DNA from: UBA6080 sp964607515
Lineage (GTDB): Bacteria > Fermentibacterota > Fermentibacteria > Fermentibacterales > JCC-6
Assembly (NCBI GenBank): GCA_964607515.1
Contig: CAZSKU010000001.1
Coordinates: forward strand, 134,214 to 198,213
DNA: 64,000 bases
Direction of reading: 5' to 3'
A program made the translations under genes and the position numbers. Numbering within the stretch: the stretch's first letter is position 1; each line of letters starts with the position of its first letter. Below are positions 44,241 to 53,891 of the stretch, piece after piece. The notes under the pieces are model-generated. The model was given only the letters and a program-made list of their open reading frames with translations, was not told the DNA's origin and searched no databases.

Positions 44241-44465
44241 GTGAGGACTGTCAAGCTGATTCTGATCCTGGTTCTGGCGGTTCTGCTGGCCGTGGTGGTG
44301 CTGCAGAACACCGGAAGGGTGGAGGCCAGATTCCTCTGGATCCGGGCCGAAGCCCCAGTCATCGTTCTGTTGCTGGTGACCTCCGCGGCGGGATTCGTCC
44401 TGGGGATGCTGGTGTCGCTGCTCTACGGCAGGGACCGTCGCCGGCAGACTCCGGGAACGAGGTAA
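44241..44465 (+). CDS. LapA-family (DUF1049) small membrane protein
   Basis: 74 residues, GTG start. TM1 about 5-22, an outer loop with VLQNTGRVEARFLW (LapA signature), TM2 about 38-60, and a basic tail YGRDRRRQ. LapA proteins assist envelope lipopolysaccharide handling in Gram-negatives. Followed by a gap of 77 bases with weak hairpins but no clear promoter. Confidence 0.78.
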   Translation: MRTVKLILILVLAVLLAVVVLQNTGRVEARFLWIRAEAPVIVLLLVTSAAGFVLGMLVSLLYGRDRRRQTPGTR

Positions 44466-44542
44466 CCGCCGGGCAGCCTTGCGCCGAAAACCCGTTCCCG
44501 GTCATATTCCGGGTTTCCAATACCCTCCGGAATGAGGTTCCC

Positions 44543-46327
44543 ATGGCGCGCCGACGCGGGGAAAAACCCGACAGTTCCAGCCTGAAGCTTATCTACGCCA
44601 GGCTGTTCAGCCATAAAAAAGCCCTTCTTCTGGGCATTCTGGCGTTGATCGGCGTGGACGGCCTTCAGTTGGTCGTTCCGAAGATTTTCCAGAGGGTCAT
44701 AGACGCCCTGGCGTCCGGGAACGCCGAGTCCGGCCTGATCTGGCGGATGGGCGTCGCCATACTGGCGGTCACCCTGGGGATGGCCGTCTGCCGTTTCTTC
44801 TGGCGGTGGTTCATCGTGGGCACCAGCCATCGAATAGACAGGGACCTCCGGGGCGAGTTCTACGACCACCTTCAGAAACTTCCGGCGGAGTTCTTCGACA
44901 GGACCAAGGTGGGCGACGTGATGGCCCACGCCACCAACGACATCAACGCCGTGAGGATGGCATGCGGCATGGCGACCATAGCCAGTTTCGACGCCATCTT
45001 CATGAGCGCCGCCAGCATAGTGATGCTGATAACGATCGACTGGCGGCTCACCCTGGTAACCATGATCCCCCTGCCCCTCATCGCCCTGCTGGTGACCCGG
45101 TTCTCGGGAATGATCCACGACCGTTTCGATGCTGTACAGAAGGCTTTCAGCGACCTGTCCGAAAAGGCCCAGGAGGCCTTCAGCGGCATCCGGGTGGTCA
45201 AGGCCTACGGCGACGAGGAATCGGAAAACGAGCTGTTCGACGTGAAGGCGAAACTCAACCTCGACCAGAACATCAGGCTTGCAAGGGTCTGGGGATTCTT
45301 CCAGCCTCTGGTCTCCTCCCTGGCCCTGGCCGGCAACGCGATCCTGCTCGCCGCCGGCGGCCGGATGGTGGTCGGCGGGTCCATTAGCCTGGGGCAGTTC
45401 GTGGCCTTCAGCAGCTACCTGGCCATGCTCACCTGGCCGATGATGGCGATAGGATTCGTGGTCAACATGCTTCAGAGGGGCGCCGCCAGCATGAGCAGGC
45501 TGATGCGGATCATTGACACCGTGCCCTCCATCGCGGACGGGGATGATCCCTCTTCGCCCGAGCCCTTCATAGAGGTCAGGAACCTGACCTTCACCTACCC
45601 CGAAACCTCGGTGGAGGTGCTTTCCGATGTGAGCTTCTCCCTGCAGAGGGGGCGCACCCTGGGCATCGTTGGGCGTACCGGCAGCGGCAAGACCACCCTG
45701 GTGGAGCTTCTGATGAGGCTCTACGATCCCCCTTCGGGCTCCGTGTTCCTGGGCGGAAGGGACGTGCGGGGTCTTCAACTCGGGAACCTCAGAAGGGTGT
45801 TCGGCTACGTGCCCCAGGAGACCTTCCTGTTCGCCATGACCATCGGCGAGAACATCGCCTTCGGGGCCGGCGACATACCGCCTGAGCGGATCCGGGAGCT
45901 GGCGGAGATTGTGGACATCGCCGGGGAGATAGACGGTTTCCCCCAGGGGATGGACACGGTGGTGGGGGAAAGGGGCGTCACCCTTTCGGGCGGCCAGAAG
46001 CAGAGGATAGCCATAGCCCGGGCCCTGGCCACGGACCCCGGTATTCTTGTGCTTGACGACAGTCTGAGCGCCGTGGACACGGAGACCGAGGACGTGATCC
46101 TCAAAGCGGTGAAGCAAAGGACCCGGAACATCACCACCGTAATCATCTCCCACCGCATCAGCACCGTGCAGCACGCAGACCTGGTGCTGGTGATGGACCG
46201 GGGAAGGGTGGTGGAGCAGGGCGCCCACGAAGACCTGCTCTCCCGGGGAGGATACTACACGGAGCTCTACAGGATGCAGCAACTGGAGGCCGAGGCCGAG
46301 AGGAGCAGGCGGGGGGGTGATTCCTGA
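44543..46327 (+). CDS. ABC exporter, half-transporter with degenerate ATP site
   Basis: 594 residues. Six TM helices (about 20-310), then an NBD: Walker A GRTGSGKTT, Q-loop YVPQETFLF, signature LSGGQKQR, Walker B ILVLDDSLSAVD where the catalytic Glu is replaced by Asp, and switch SHRIS. The consensus signature in one subunit together with the Asp substitution marks the heterodimeric type IV exporters (TM287/288, BmrCD-like). Paired with the next gene through TGATG. Lipid or drug export is possible. Confidence 0.92.
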   Translation: MARRRGEKPDSSSLKLIYARLFSHKKALLLGILALIGVDGLQLVVPKIFQRVIDALASGNAESGLIWRMGVAILAVTLGMAVCRFFWRWFIVGTSHRIDRDLRGEFYDHLQKLPAEFFDRTKVGDVMAHATNDINAVRMACGMATIASFDAIFMSAASIVMLITIDWRLTLVTMIPLPLIALLVTRFSGMIHDRFDAVQKAFSDLSEKAQEAFSGIRVVKAYGDEESENELFDVKAKLNLDQNIRLARVWGFFQPLVSSLALAGNAILLAAGGRMVVGGSISLGQFVAFSSYLAMLTWPMMAIGFVVNMLQRGAASMSRLMRIIDTVPSIADGDDPSSPEPFIEVRNLTFTYPETSVEVLSDVSFSLQRGRTLGIVGRTGSGKTTLVELLMRLYDPPSGSVFLGGRDVRGLQLGNLRRVFGYVPQETFLFAMTIGENIAFGAGDIPPERIRELAEIVDIAGEIDGFPQGMDTVVGERGVTLSGGQKQRIAIARALATDPGILVLDDSLSAVDTETEDVILKAVKQRTRNITTVIISHRISTVQHADLVLVMDRGRVVEQGAHEDLLSRGGYYTELYRMQQLEAEAERSRRGGDS

Positions 46328-48441
46328 TGCCGCCCCACGGTAATCCCTTCGTGGACGATACCCTGGAGGGGAAGGCCTACGACGGCGTCCTGGTAAAACG
46401 GCTGCTGGGCTTCGTCAAACCCCACAAGAAACTGGTCTTCATGGCCATGGTACTGATGCTGGTATCCTCCGCGGTGGATCTGCTTCTGCCATACCTTACC
46501 AAGACCGCGATAGACAGATACCTGGCGAAACTCTACCAGGTCTACTCCGGAACTCCGGCGATGTGCGACTCGGTGATGGACCTGGACCGCCGGGAGGGGG
46601 ATTTCATCCGGGTGAACCCGGATACTGTCCTTGTAAGGAAGGCCTCCCTGGACCGGCCGGATCCGGGGATGACCTGGCTCCTGGAGGATCCCGGCCTGGG
46701 AAGGGACACCTACTACGTCTTCGGAGCCGACCTTCGCACGGGAGACGCGGGCTTCACCGCCGGGCGGTGGTGGCTGGTGAGGGAAACCGACCTGCGCAAG
46801 GTTCCTCCCGGGGTGCTGTTCAGAATCCGCGGCGACGACCTTCGGGGGATTTACGGGCTGGCCTGGATCCTCGGAGGCCTGATACTGGTGAGCCTGGTGT
46901 GCGGGTACGGCCACGTGATGACCCTGGTGATAGCCGGCCAGAGGTCCATGTACGATCTGCGGAGCAGGCTGTTCAGGCACATTCAGACCCTGAGCCTGGA
47001 TTTCTTCACGGGGAACCCCACCGGGCGGCTGGTGACCCGGGTCGCCAACGACATCGAGGCCCTCAACGAGATGTTCAGCTCGGTGCTGGTGAACTTCTTC
47101 AAGGACGTTCTCCTGCTGCTCGGCACGGCGGCGATCCTGTTCTTCATGAACTGGCGCCTCGCCATGCTGTCCCTGCTGGTTATGCCCCTGTTCACGCTGG
47201 TGTCGGTGTTCTTCAGAAGGATGACCCGGAAGGCCTACCGGGACGTGCGGAAGTTCCTGGCCAGGCTGAACTCCCACCTGGCGGAAGACCTGAGCGGGGT
47301 GAAGGTGGTTCAGGCTTTCCGGCAGGAGGGGGCCAGAAGGGCCCTGTTCAGGGACACCAACGAGAACTACTTCAAGGCCAACATGAAGCAGCTCGTGGTG
47401 TTCGGGGTGTTCCGCCCCATGATCGAGGTGATCGCCCAGCTGGGCACCACCATCGTGCTTGTCTACGGAGGGTTGAACGTCATGCAGGGGGCCCTGACCC
47501 TGGGCGCCCTGGTGGCCTTCCTGAGCTACGTCCGGCAGATGTTCCGCCCCCTTCAGGACATGAGCGAGAAGTACAACATCATGCAGAGCGCCATGGCCTC
47601 CAGCGAAAGGGTGTTCGGCATCCTGGACACCGTTCCGGCCATAACCGACGCCCCGGACGCCCTTCCCCCGGCGGATCTTATGGGGCGGGTGGAATTCCGG
47701 GACGTCACCTTCGGGTACAACTCCGACCAGACCGTGCTGAAGGACGTCAGTTTCACGGTGGAGCCCGGAGCCAGCGTGGCCCTGGTGGGCCCCACCGGGG
47801 CCGGGAAGACATCGGTCATCAGCCTGCTGACAAGGTTCTGGGAACCTGGCCGGGGAGAGATACTCCTGGACGGCACGGAGATCAGGAAGCACCCTGTTGC
47901 CACCCTGCGCAGGAACATCGCCATAGTTCTTCAGGACGCCTTCATATTCAGCAGGAGCGTGGCGGACAACATAAGGCTTGGGTCGGACATAGGAATGGAC
48001 AGGATCAAGGAGGCCGCGGAGATGGTCCAGGCCGCGGATTTCATCGAGAGGCTTCCCGATGGTTACGACACGGTCATGGCGGAGAGGGGGGCGACCCTTT
48101 CCACAGGCCAGAAACAGCTGATCTGCTTCGCCCGGGCCCTGGCCCACGACCCCAGGATCCTGGTGCTGGACGAGGCCACCAGCAACGTTGACCCCGCCAC
48201 GGAGAAACTAATCCAGAAGGCCATAGCGGTGCTGATGAAGGGCCGCACCAGCCTGATCGTAGCCCACAGGCTCAGCACGATTCAGCAGTGCGGGGACATC
48301 CTGGTGTTTGACAACGGACGGATACTGGAGAGGGGCAACCATCAGGAGCTTCTCGGGGCCAGAGGGATCTACTACAACCTGTACCTTCTCCAGTGGGGAA
48401 GGATGAGTAACGGGGAGGAAGGAGGATCTTCTGAGGAGTAG
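46327..48441 (+). CDS. ABC exporter, partner half-transporter with large extracytoplasmic insertion
   Basis: 704 residues. TM1 at about 36-56 is separated from TM2 (about 178-198) by about 115 mainly hydrophilic residues (about 60-175), far longer than normal. NBD: Walker A GPTGAGKTS, signature LSTGQKQ, Walker B ILVLDEATSNVD with canonical Glu, switch AHRLS. Catalytic site complete, complementing the Asp-containing partner. The insertion is typical of some bacterial heterodimeric exporters and could gate or bind substrate. Confidence 0.92.
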   Translation: MPPHGNPFVDDTLEGKAYDGVLVKRLLGFVKPHKKLVFMAMVLMLVSSAVDLLLPYLTKTAIDRYLAKLYQVYSGTPAMCDSVMDLDRREGDFIRVNPDTVLVRKASLDRPDPGMTWLLEDPGLGRDTYYVFGADLRTGDAGFTAGRWWLVRETDLRKVPPGVLFRIRGDDLRGIYGLAWILGGLILVSLVCGYGHVMTLVIAGQRSMYDLRSRLFRHIQTLSLDFFTGNPTGRLVTRVANDIEALNEMFSSVLVNFFKDVLLLLGTAAILFFMNWRLAMLSLLVMPLFTLVSVFFRRMTRKAYRDVRKFLARLNSHLAEDLSGVKVVQAFRQEGARRALFRDTNENYFKANMKQLVVFGVFRPMIEVIAQLGTTIVLVYGGLNVMQGALTLGALVAFLSYVRQMFRPLQDMSEKYNIMQSAMASSERVFGILDTVPAITDAPDALPPADLMGRVEFRDVTFGYNSDQTVLKDVSFTVEPGASVALVGPTGAGKTSVISLLTRFWEPGRGEILLDGTEIRKHPVATLRRNIAIVLQDAFIFSRSVADNIRLGSDIGMDRIKEAAEMVQAADFIERLPDGYDTVMAERGATLSTGQKQLICFARALAHDPRILVLDEATSNVDPATEKLIQKAIAVLMKGRTSLIVAHRLSTIQQCGDILVFDNGRILERGNHQELLGARGIYYNLYLLQWGRMSNGEEGGSSEE

Positions 48442-48451
48442 ATTCCATTGG

Positions 48452-49072
48452 ATGGCAGCCCTGGCCATGGCCGCCGGGTGCGGATCCCGGGATGCCGGAA
48501 GCCTTCCTCCCGATTCCGGGATCCGGCGAACGGAGATTCCCCTGCCGGGAGGAGAGATCGTGGTCGTATCGGAGGACAGGGTCTCGTCCGCCGCCACCGT
48601 TTCCCTCGAGGGGATGTACTTCCTGACCGACGGAGTCACCATCGAGTTCCTGCCCAGGTTTATGAGAACCGGCCCGGGGACGCTCCACGGCGAGATCGGC
48701 TTCTCGGGAACCGTTTACAGCCCTGTCTGGACCGTCCCCCCCCGGGAAGGAGAGCCGGTGCTCCCCGTAGTGGAGGGTACCCCGTTCGTCCGCCTCATCG
48801 GAGGAGAGACCCTGGTGACGTTTTTCAGGGAACAGGCCTCGGAGTTCCGGGAGGAGAAAGCGCCCACCGGCGAATACCGGTTCGAGGCGGTCTTCAGTCT
48901 CGCGCCCCCGGTGATGGAGCATGTGCTGGGCTCCGGAGACCTCATGCTGGCCGGGGACAACCCCGGATGGAGGGTCCGCGCGGGCGACTCCCAGATGGAG
49001 TCTCTGAAGATCTTTCTGGAGTATGCCCACGGGGAGCCTTCTGACTCGGGCGGCCCGGAGGCCGGGCGGTGA
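48452..49072 (+). CDS. Putative lipoprotein of unknown function
   Basis: 206 residues from the ATG. The N terminus ALAMAAGC is a lipobox. From this ATG there is no basic n-region; a CTG at 48431 (GGAGGA site a few bases upstream, overlapping the ABC gene end) would add LRSRFHW and give a normal signal peptide, so that may be the real start. The body is predicted beta-rich with GGETLVTFF and GEYRFEAVFSL segments. No family recognised. Stop overlaps the GTG of the next lipoprotein. Confidence 0.62.
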   Translation: MAALAMAAGCGSRDAGSLPPDSGIRRTEIPLPGGEIVVVSEDRVSSAATVSLEGMYFLTDGVTIEFLPRFMRTGPGTLHGEIGFSGTVYSPVWTVPPREGEPVLPVVEGTPFVRLIGGETLVTFFREQASEFREEKAPTGEYRFEAVFSLAPPVMEHVLGSGDLMLAGDNPGWRVRAGDSQMESLKIFLEYAHGEPSDSGGPEAGR

Positions 49073-50253
49073 TCGCCCGCCAGGGAGCGGTTCTCCTGCT
49101 GGCTCTGGCCCTGGGGTGCGGCAACGATCCGGCCGGCATCCAGGCTGTTCCCCCGACCCCCTCCACCCTCTGCGCCGGAGTGAACCAGTCCGGAGACCGG
49201 GTGGACGCTTCATGGACCCAGTGCCCCGACGATGACTTCGAGAGCTACACCCTCTGGAGGTCGGATTTTCCGGGGATCTCCGGAAACCCATCCCAGGCGG
49301 TGGCGGTGTTCTCTTCCATGGATCCGCTTGAGCTGTCCTTCTCCGATGCCGGTGTGCTGCCCGGGCAGAGCCTGCACTACGCCCTGGAGAGCAGGAACAC
49401 CTCCGGACTCAAGTCCTGGAGCAACGAGGTCTCCGTGGCGGTCCCCGAACCGGACCCCACGCTTTCCGTTTTCTTCATAGATCCCACCTGGGGGAGCCTG
49501 TCCGGGGACGCCATGCTGGTCCGAACGCCTGACGGGCGGAACTACCTGGTGGACGGAGGCAGCTCGGTTCCCGGGTGGAGCTGCGGCGCCGACGTCGTCA
49601 TACCGCTGCTGGACAGCCTGGGGATCTCTTCCCTGGAGGGCATCGTGGCCACCCATCCCCACTCGGACCATATCGGAGGGCTGATCGACGTGCTGGGGCA
49701 GGTTCCCGTGGAAACCGTATGGGACTGCGGCTGGCCCGGGGAGACCAGCAGCGTCTATGAGGATTTTCTGGAGGCCGTGTCGGCCTCCGGCGCAGAGTAC
49801 GTGGTGGCCCGCCGGGGTATGAATCTGGACTGGGGTCCTTCGCTTTCGGTAAAGGTTCTTCACCCCACCCCGGCCCTGGGCAGCTACAGCATGAACAACG
49901 CCTCCATAGTGCTGCGGATAACCTTCAACCAGGTGAGATTCCTTCTGGCGGGGGACCTTGAGACGGAGGACGGGGAGGAGAGCCTACTGGCGGCCTTCGA
50001 ACCCTATGAGCTGTCGGCGCAGGTGCTGAAGGTCGGGCATCACGGATCGAGCGACGCCACGGGGAATCCATGGCTCGATGCGGTGCAGCCGGTTTTCGGG
50101 GCCATCGAGGTTGGCGCGGGCAACCCCTACGGCCACCCCCACCCGGAACTCATCGGCCGGCTCACGTCCCGGGGGGTGAGTGTTTTCCGGACGGACCTTC
50201 ACGGAACCTTCCTGATCGAGACCGACGGGGTGGATGTTAGCGTCATTCCCTGA
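49069..50253 (+). CDS. Lipoprotein with FN3-like and ComEC-type metallo-beta-lactamase domains
   Basis: 394 residues, GTG start. Lipobox LALGC (about 13-17). Residues about 30-130 look like a fibronectin-III domain (VDASWTQCPDDDFESYTLWR...HYALESRNTSG). Then an MBL domain: FFIDPTWGSLSGDAMLV, VDGG, THPHSDHIGG, NNASIVLRI, LLAGDLE, LKVGHHGS, GHPHPE. This is the ComEC/Rec2 C-terminal MBL type. Acts outside the cytoplasm, perhaps as nuclease or phosphodiesterase. No ComEC channel is attached. Confidence 0.85.
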   Translation: MIARQGAVLLLALALGCGNDPAGIQAVPPTPSTLCAGVNQSGDRVDASWTQCPDDDFESYTLWRSDFPGISGNPSQAVAVFSSMDPLELSFSDAGVLPGQSLHYALESRNTSGLKSWSNEVSVAVPEPDPTLSVFFIDPTWGSLSGDAMLVRTPDGRNYLVDGGSSVPGWSCGADVVIPLLDSLGISSLEGIVATHPHSDHIGGLIDVLGQVPVETVWDCGWPGETSSVYEDFLEAVSASGAEYVVARRGMNLDWGPSLSVKVLHPTPALGSYSMNNASIVLRITFNQVRFLLAGDLETEDGEESLLAAFEPYELSAQVLKVGHHGSSDATGNPWLDAVQPVFGAIEVGAGNPYGHPHPELIGRLTSRGVSVFRTDLHGTFLIETDGVDVSVIP

Positions 50254-50281
50254 AGGGAGCCCGGTTTCTTTTCCGACGGCT

Positions 50282-50287
50282 TATAAT
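50282..50287 (+). promoter_or_regulatory. Perfect TATAAT -10 box
   Basis: TATAAT lies 30 bases before the GTG of the following gene. No convincing -35 hexamer at 16-18 bases upstream, so activity is uncertain. Confidence 0.35.
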
Positions 50288-50316
50288 CGTTGTCGGGGAA
50301 CCACATAGGGGGGGCT

Positions 50317-51882
50317 GTGAAACCTGTTCCCGGGGACTTTGGGGCAAGGCTGTTACAGACGGCGAGCGGGGTCCTGCTGGTGCTCCCCTTCATCCTGGCC
50401 GTGGTCATGACCCTTGCCCGGGGAGTTCCGGACTATCCTGCCTCAGGAGACGGGGCGATCCTGGAGATCTCAACCCGAAGGCTTTTTTCCGGAGGGATAC
50501 CCCTGGGGCCCTATTCCCGCTTCGTTTTCTTCCATCCCGGTCCCATCTACTTCGCCCTGAGGTTTCCTCTGTACCACCTCTTCGGCATGAGGGCCATGAG
50601 TTTTCTCATCACCACCTCGGCCATCGGCGCCGGCTCTCTTCTGGCGGCCCGCCGGGCCGTGGAAAGGTGCGGCTCCCCCGGGGAAGCCGCCGTTTTCTCA
50701 GCGGTCGCCGGGGCTTTTCTGTTGCAGACCGGCCCGGAGCTGTGGCTCTCCGAATGGAATCCCATGGTGATAGCCCTTCCCCTGCTGCTGTTCTTCATCT
50801 GCTGCGCAGGCATAGGGGCGGGTTGCCGGAGCGTGCTGCTTCCCGGAGTGATCGCCGGTTCCTTTGCCGCCCAGACCCATCTCGGAACGGTTCCATCGGT
50901 GCTCATAACCGGGCTGGCGGCGGTGTCGGCTGGCATGATCCGCGGCCGGCCCAAGCCTTCGGGAAACGGCCGCTCCGGACGTCCGGCCGCGCTTCTGGCC
51001 GCGCTGGCGATCCTCTGGACAGCGCCGCTGTTGGAGGAAGCGCTTGCCCGGGGCCAGGGAAACATCTCCAGAATCATCGCCTTCATGGCGGAAACCCGGC
51101 CTGAGCACGGCTTCGGCGAGGTCTACGGAGACTGGAGCCGGGCTGTCACCGGATTCGTGCTGGACCCCGCCAGAAGCCTCCTGCACCGGGTGGGCTTACT
51201 GGATGCCGCAGTGGCTGCTCTTCCTCCGCTGCAGGTCGTCTTGCTCTCCCTGGCCTTCGCGGGTGTGAGGAAAACCCAGGGCGGCGCCTTCTGCTCATCC
51301 CTATGCGGCTGCTGCCTGGTGCTCTACGGAGCATCCCTGTTATCGGGGCTTCAGATCCGCGGTGAAAGGCTCGTATACCTGTTCCATTGGATGCGGATCC
51401 TGTCGCCCCTCACCCTGACGGCCCTTCTTTGTGCTGCCATGAGGCTTATCAGGCGGCGTCCCCGGGGCGTCCCCGCGGCCGTGGCGGGTGCCGCGGTGCT
51501 GGCGGTCTTCTCGGTTCTGGCGTCGGTTCGGGTTGCGGGACTGGCAAGGTCCCTGGCGGGTCCTCCGAGCCCCGAAGCCGTGGAAGTCGAGGCCATGTCG
51601 AACCGTCTGCAAGGCTGGCTTGCATCTCAGCCGGACCGTCTCAACCTGCTGGTCCTGAGAACCCCCGGTCTGTGGCCCGTGATGGCGGGAATCGCCAACT
51701 CCCTGGAAAAGGAGGGCTACCTGGTGGAAATGGAGGGGTCCTTCTCGGTGGTTCCCAGGTCTCTTCCGGAGGGGTCTCCCGTGAGGCGGATACACGTGGG
51801 CAGGGTGGCCGATCCGGGCCTGGAGGTTCCGGGAGCGGTGGCTTCCTACGGCGACATCGTGGCCGTGGTGCCCCCGGACTGA
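50317..51882 (+). CDS. Polytopic membrane protein, glycosyltransferase-like, unknown function
   Basis: 521 residues from GTG 50317 (GGGGGGG site); a TTG at 50290 is less likely. About ten to eleven TM helices. The first extracytoplasmic loop has YPASGDGAILEIST, and the HPGPIYFALRFPLYHLFG segment is like GT-C or O-antigen-type proteins. A C-terminal soluble tail of about 120 residues. No assigned activity. Its 3' end overlaps the convergent diguanylate cyclase gene by 37 bases. Confidence 0.7.
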   Translation: MKPVPGDFGARLLQTASGVLLVLPFILAVVMTLARGVPDYPASGDGAILEISTRRLFSGGIPLGPYSRFVFFHPGPIYFALRFPLYHLFGMRAMSFLITTSAIGAGSLLAARRAVERCGSPGEAAVFSAVAGAFLLQTGPELWLSEWNPMVIALPLLLFFICCAGIGAGCRSVLLPGVIAGSFAAQTHLGTVPSVLITGLAAVSAGMIRGRPKPSGNGRSGRPAALLAALAILWTAPLLEEALARGQGNISRIIAFMAETRPEHGFGEVYGDWSRAVTGFVLDPARSLLHRVGLLDAAVAALPPLQVVLLSLAFAGVRKTQGGAFCSSLCGCCLVLYGASLLSGLQIRGERLVYLFHWMRILSPLTLTALLCAAMRLIRRRPRGVPAAVAGAAVLAVFSVLASVRVAGLARSLAGPPSPEAVEVEAMSNRLQGWLASQPDRLNLLVLRTPGLWPVMAGIANSLEKEGYLVEMEGSFSVVPRSLPEGSPVRRIHVGRVADPGLEVPGAVASYGDIVAVVPPD

Positions 51883-53891
51883 TGGTCGTCGGTCTGCCGG
51901 CTGCGTTTCTCCGAATACATCATCGAGTCCGCCCGGGATATGGCCTCGTCGATGGTGACTCCCATGTCGGCGTTCCACTGGGAGTGCCCCATGGACACCG
52001 TCACGGTGAAGCCCGGTGAAACATCCTTCTCCAGCATGCTCCTGATGCGCTTTTCCACCATTTCCGTGTTGGAGTCCACCCTGGAAAGGATTAGCAGGAA
52101 CTCGTCGCCGCCGTAGCGGATAACCGAGTCGGACTTCCTCACCGCCCTCTGGAGAACCGCCGCCACTTCCCGCAGCACCGTGTCGCCCGCCTGGTGGCCC
52201 CTGGTGTCGTTGATGGCCTTGAAACTGTCCACGTCCACCATGATGAAGCCCAGGGTGGTTCCTTCCCGGCGGGCCCTGCTCTCCTCCAGGTCCACCAGCC
52301 GGTTGAAGTGGTTCCTGTTGTAGGCCCCGGTGAGGGGGTCGTGAATGGCCTGATCTATCAGCTTGCGCTGGAGTGAGATCCGTCTGAGGGACTGCTCGGC
52401 GTATCCGAGGAGCAGGTCGGTGATTCCCACCAGGGATTCGGTGAAGGCGTCGCTCCGGCGGGAAAGGGCCAAGAACACCGAGTTCTCCGTGAGCGGCCGG
52501 CATACGCCGTTTCCGGAGAAAGCGCAGCCGGTGTTGTGGCCCTCTCGGCTGGTGTAGGAGAAGGGCTTTCCGGTCTCCAGAACCACCGAGGCGAGCTCGG
52601 TGTGGCAGTCTTCTGGACAGTGGGATCCGTGGGCTACGGTCTTGTAGGCGACCTCCACCTCCCCGCCGTTTTTCACCAGAACCATCCCGCAGTCCGCGTC
52701 GAGGATGGAACAGGCCGCCTCGGCGCATATCCTGTAGATTTCCGACTCGGTGGCGCTCCTCTGGAGTCTTCCTGCGATACCATGAAGGTCCTCCAGGCGT
52801 CTTCTTGCCCTGGCCACCATCTCCTCCACCCTTTTGGTGGCGGTGATGTCCACGATGTACCCCTCGAAGCCCAGCCTGTCATCGTCGGGGCACCCCTGTT
52901 CCAGCACCCACCTCTCCCCCGAGGGGCCGACCATCCTGTAGGTGATCTGGTATGGCCGCCCTGTTCCCGCGGAAGAGTCCAGGGTTTCCCTGAGATTCTC
53001 CAGATCATCCGAGTGAACGCCCCAGGAGAGCCCCTCGTTCCTGGGAAGGGGTTCGCTCCGTCCGCTGCTGCCGGGAAGGTCGGGGCGGCTCAGGAAGCCC
53101 ACCGTTCTGGAGGCGTCGTGTCTGACCCTGAAGAATACCCCTGGAAGATGGCTGAAGGGCGGGTCCCTGAAGCGGTTTTTCCCCTTGACCTCGAGGTTTT
53201 CCGGCAAGGCCAGCGCCGGAGGGCAGTATGCTCTGTAGGAGCCCGCGGCGCCTCCGTCCAGGGAAACCGGCACCGCGGTGAGTCCGGTGCTCCTCCTGGA
53301 GCCGTAGGCGTCGAGTATCACCGTTTCCGTGTTTACTATGGCGCCGCCGAGCAGCATTTTCCGGGCTTCCTCTTCCGCTCCGGCCATGTCCGGGGGCACC
53401 AGGGTCCGCAGCAGGTCGGTTCCGGCAAGCTCTCCGGGTTTCCATCCGAACTGCCGGCAGAAGGAATGGTTCACCGCATTGACCATCCCCCGGGAGTCCG
53501 TGAAGAGTCCGGGTTCATCGGCGTCCTCGAACAGGGCGGTCAGGAATCCCGAGTCGGTGCTCTCGCCCCACCTCCGTCTCCTGCCCCGCTGGCTGACGAG
53601 TTCCCTGTAAATGGCGTAGTAGGAGTAGCCTTCGCAGGGGGGCGAACATCGGGAAGCGATGACCGAGACCAGGATGGGGGAACCGTCGGACCTCGTCCGG
53701 ACGGTTTCCATGGAAACGGGCTTTCCCCGGGCCACGGAGACCGATATCTCGGCGGCCTCCACGGCCAGTTGCGGAGGAACGATGAGGCCGTCCACGGGCC
53801 GGCCGACCACGTCGTCGCGCGTAAATCCGAACATGGAGAGGAACCTTTGGTTCGCCAGGACCACCCCGTGGTTTCCGTCACAGAAGACCAC
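51846..53891 (-). CDS. Diguanylate cyclase with PAS/PAS/PAS/GAF sensors
   Basis: At least 681 residues. PAS 1 about 1-90, PAS 2 about 115-215, a third PAS-like/PAC region about 245-350, GAF about 365-505 with several Cys (HCPEDCH, GCAFSGNGVC) typical of metal or haem GAFs, and GGDEF about 520-665. Active RYGGDEF with the RxxD inhibitory I-site (RKSD) five residues upstream. Homology continues upstream of the GTG at 53891 (FIEELLKSCAEG, a normal PAS start), so the true start may be a CTG at 53942 right after the previous stop. Makes c-di-GMP; no TM seen. Confidence 0.88.
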   Translation of the reverse strand: MVFCDGNHGVVLANQRFLSMFGFTRDDVVGRPVDGLIVPPQLAVEAAEISVSVARGKPVSMETVRTRSDGSPILVSVIASRCSPPCEGYSYYAIYRELVSQRGRRRRWGESTDSGFLTALFEDADEPGLFTDSRGMVNAVNHSFCRQFGWKPGELAGTDLLRTLVPPDMAGAEEEARKMLLGGAIVNTETVILDAYGSRRSTGLTAVPVSLDGGAAGSYRAYCPPALALPENLEVKGKNRFRDPPFSHLPGVFFRVRHDASRTVGFLSRPDLPGSSGRSEPLPRNEGLSWGVHSDDLENLRETLDSSAGTGRPYQITYRMVGPSGERWVLEQGCPDDDRLGFEGYIVDITATKRVEEMVARARRRLEDLHGIAGRLQRSATESEIYRICAEAACSILDADCGMVLVKNGGEVEVAYKTVAHGSHCPEDCHTELASVVLETGKPFSYTSREGHNTGCAFSGNGVCRPLTENSVFLALSRRSDAFTESLVGITDLLLGYAEQSLRRISLQRKLIDQAIHDPLTGAYNRNHFNRLVDLEESRARREGTTLGFIMVDVDSFKAINDTRGHQAGDTVLREVAAVLQRAVRKSDSVIRYGGDEFLLILSRVDSNTEMVEKRIRSMLEKDVSPGFTVTVSMGHSQWNADMGVTIDEAISRADSMMYSEKRSRQTDDHQSGGTTATMSP

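Noticed and set aside
44466..44542. Terminator between LapA-like gene and ABC exporter
   Set aside because: Short AAACCCG/CGGGTTT and GGAA/TTCC complements exist but no compact GC stem with a T tract.
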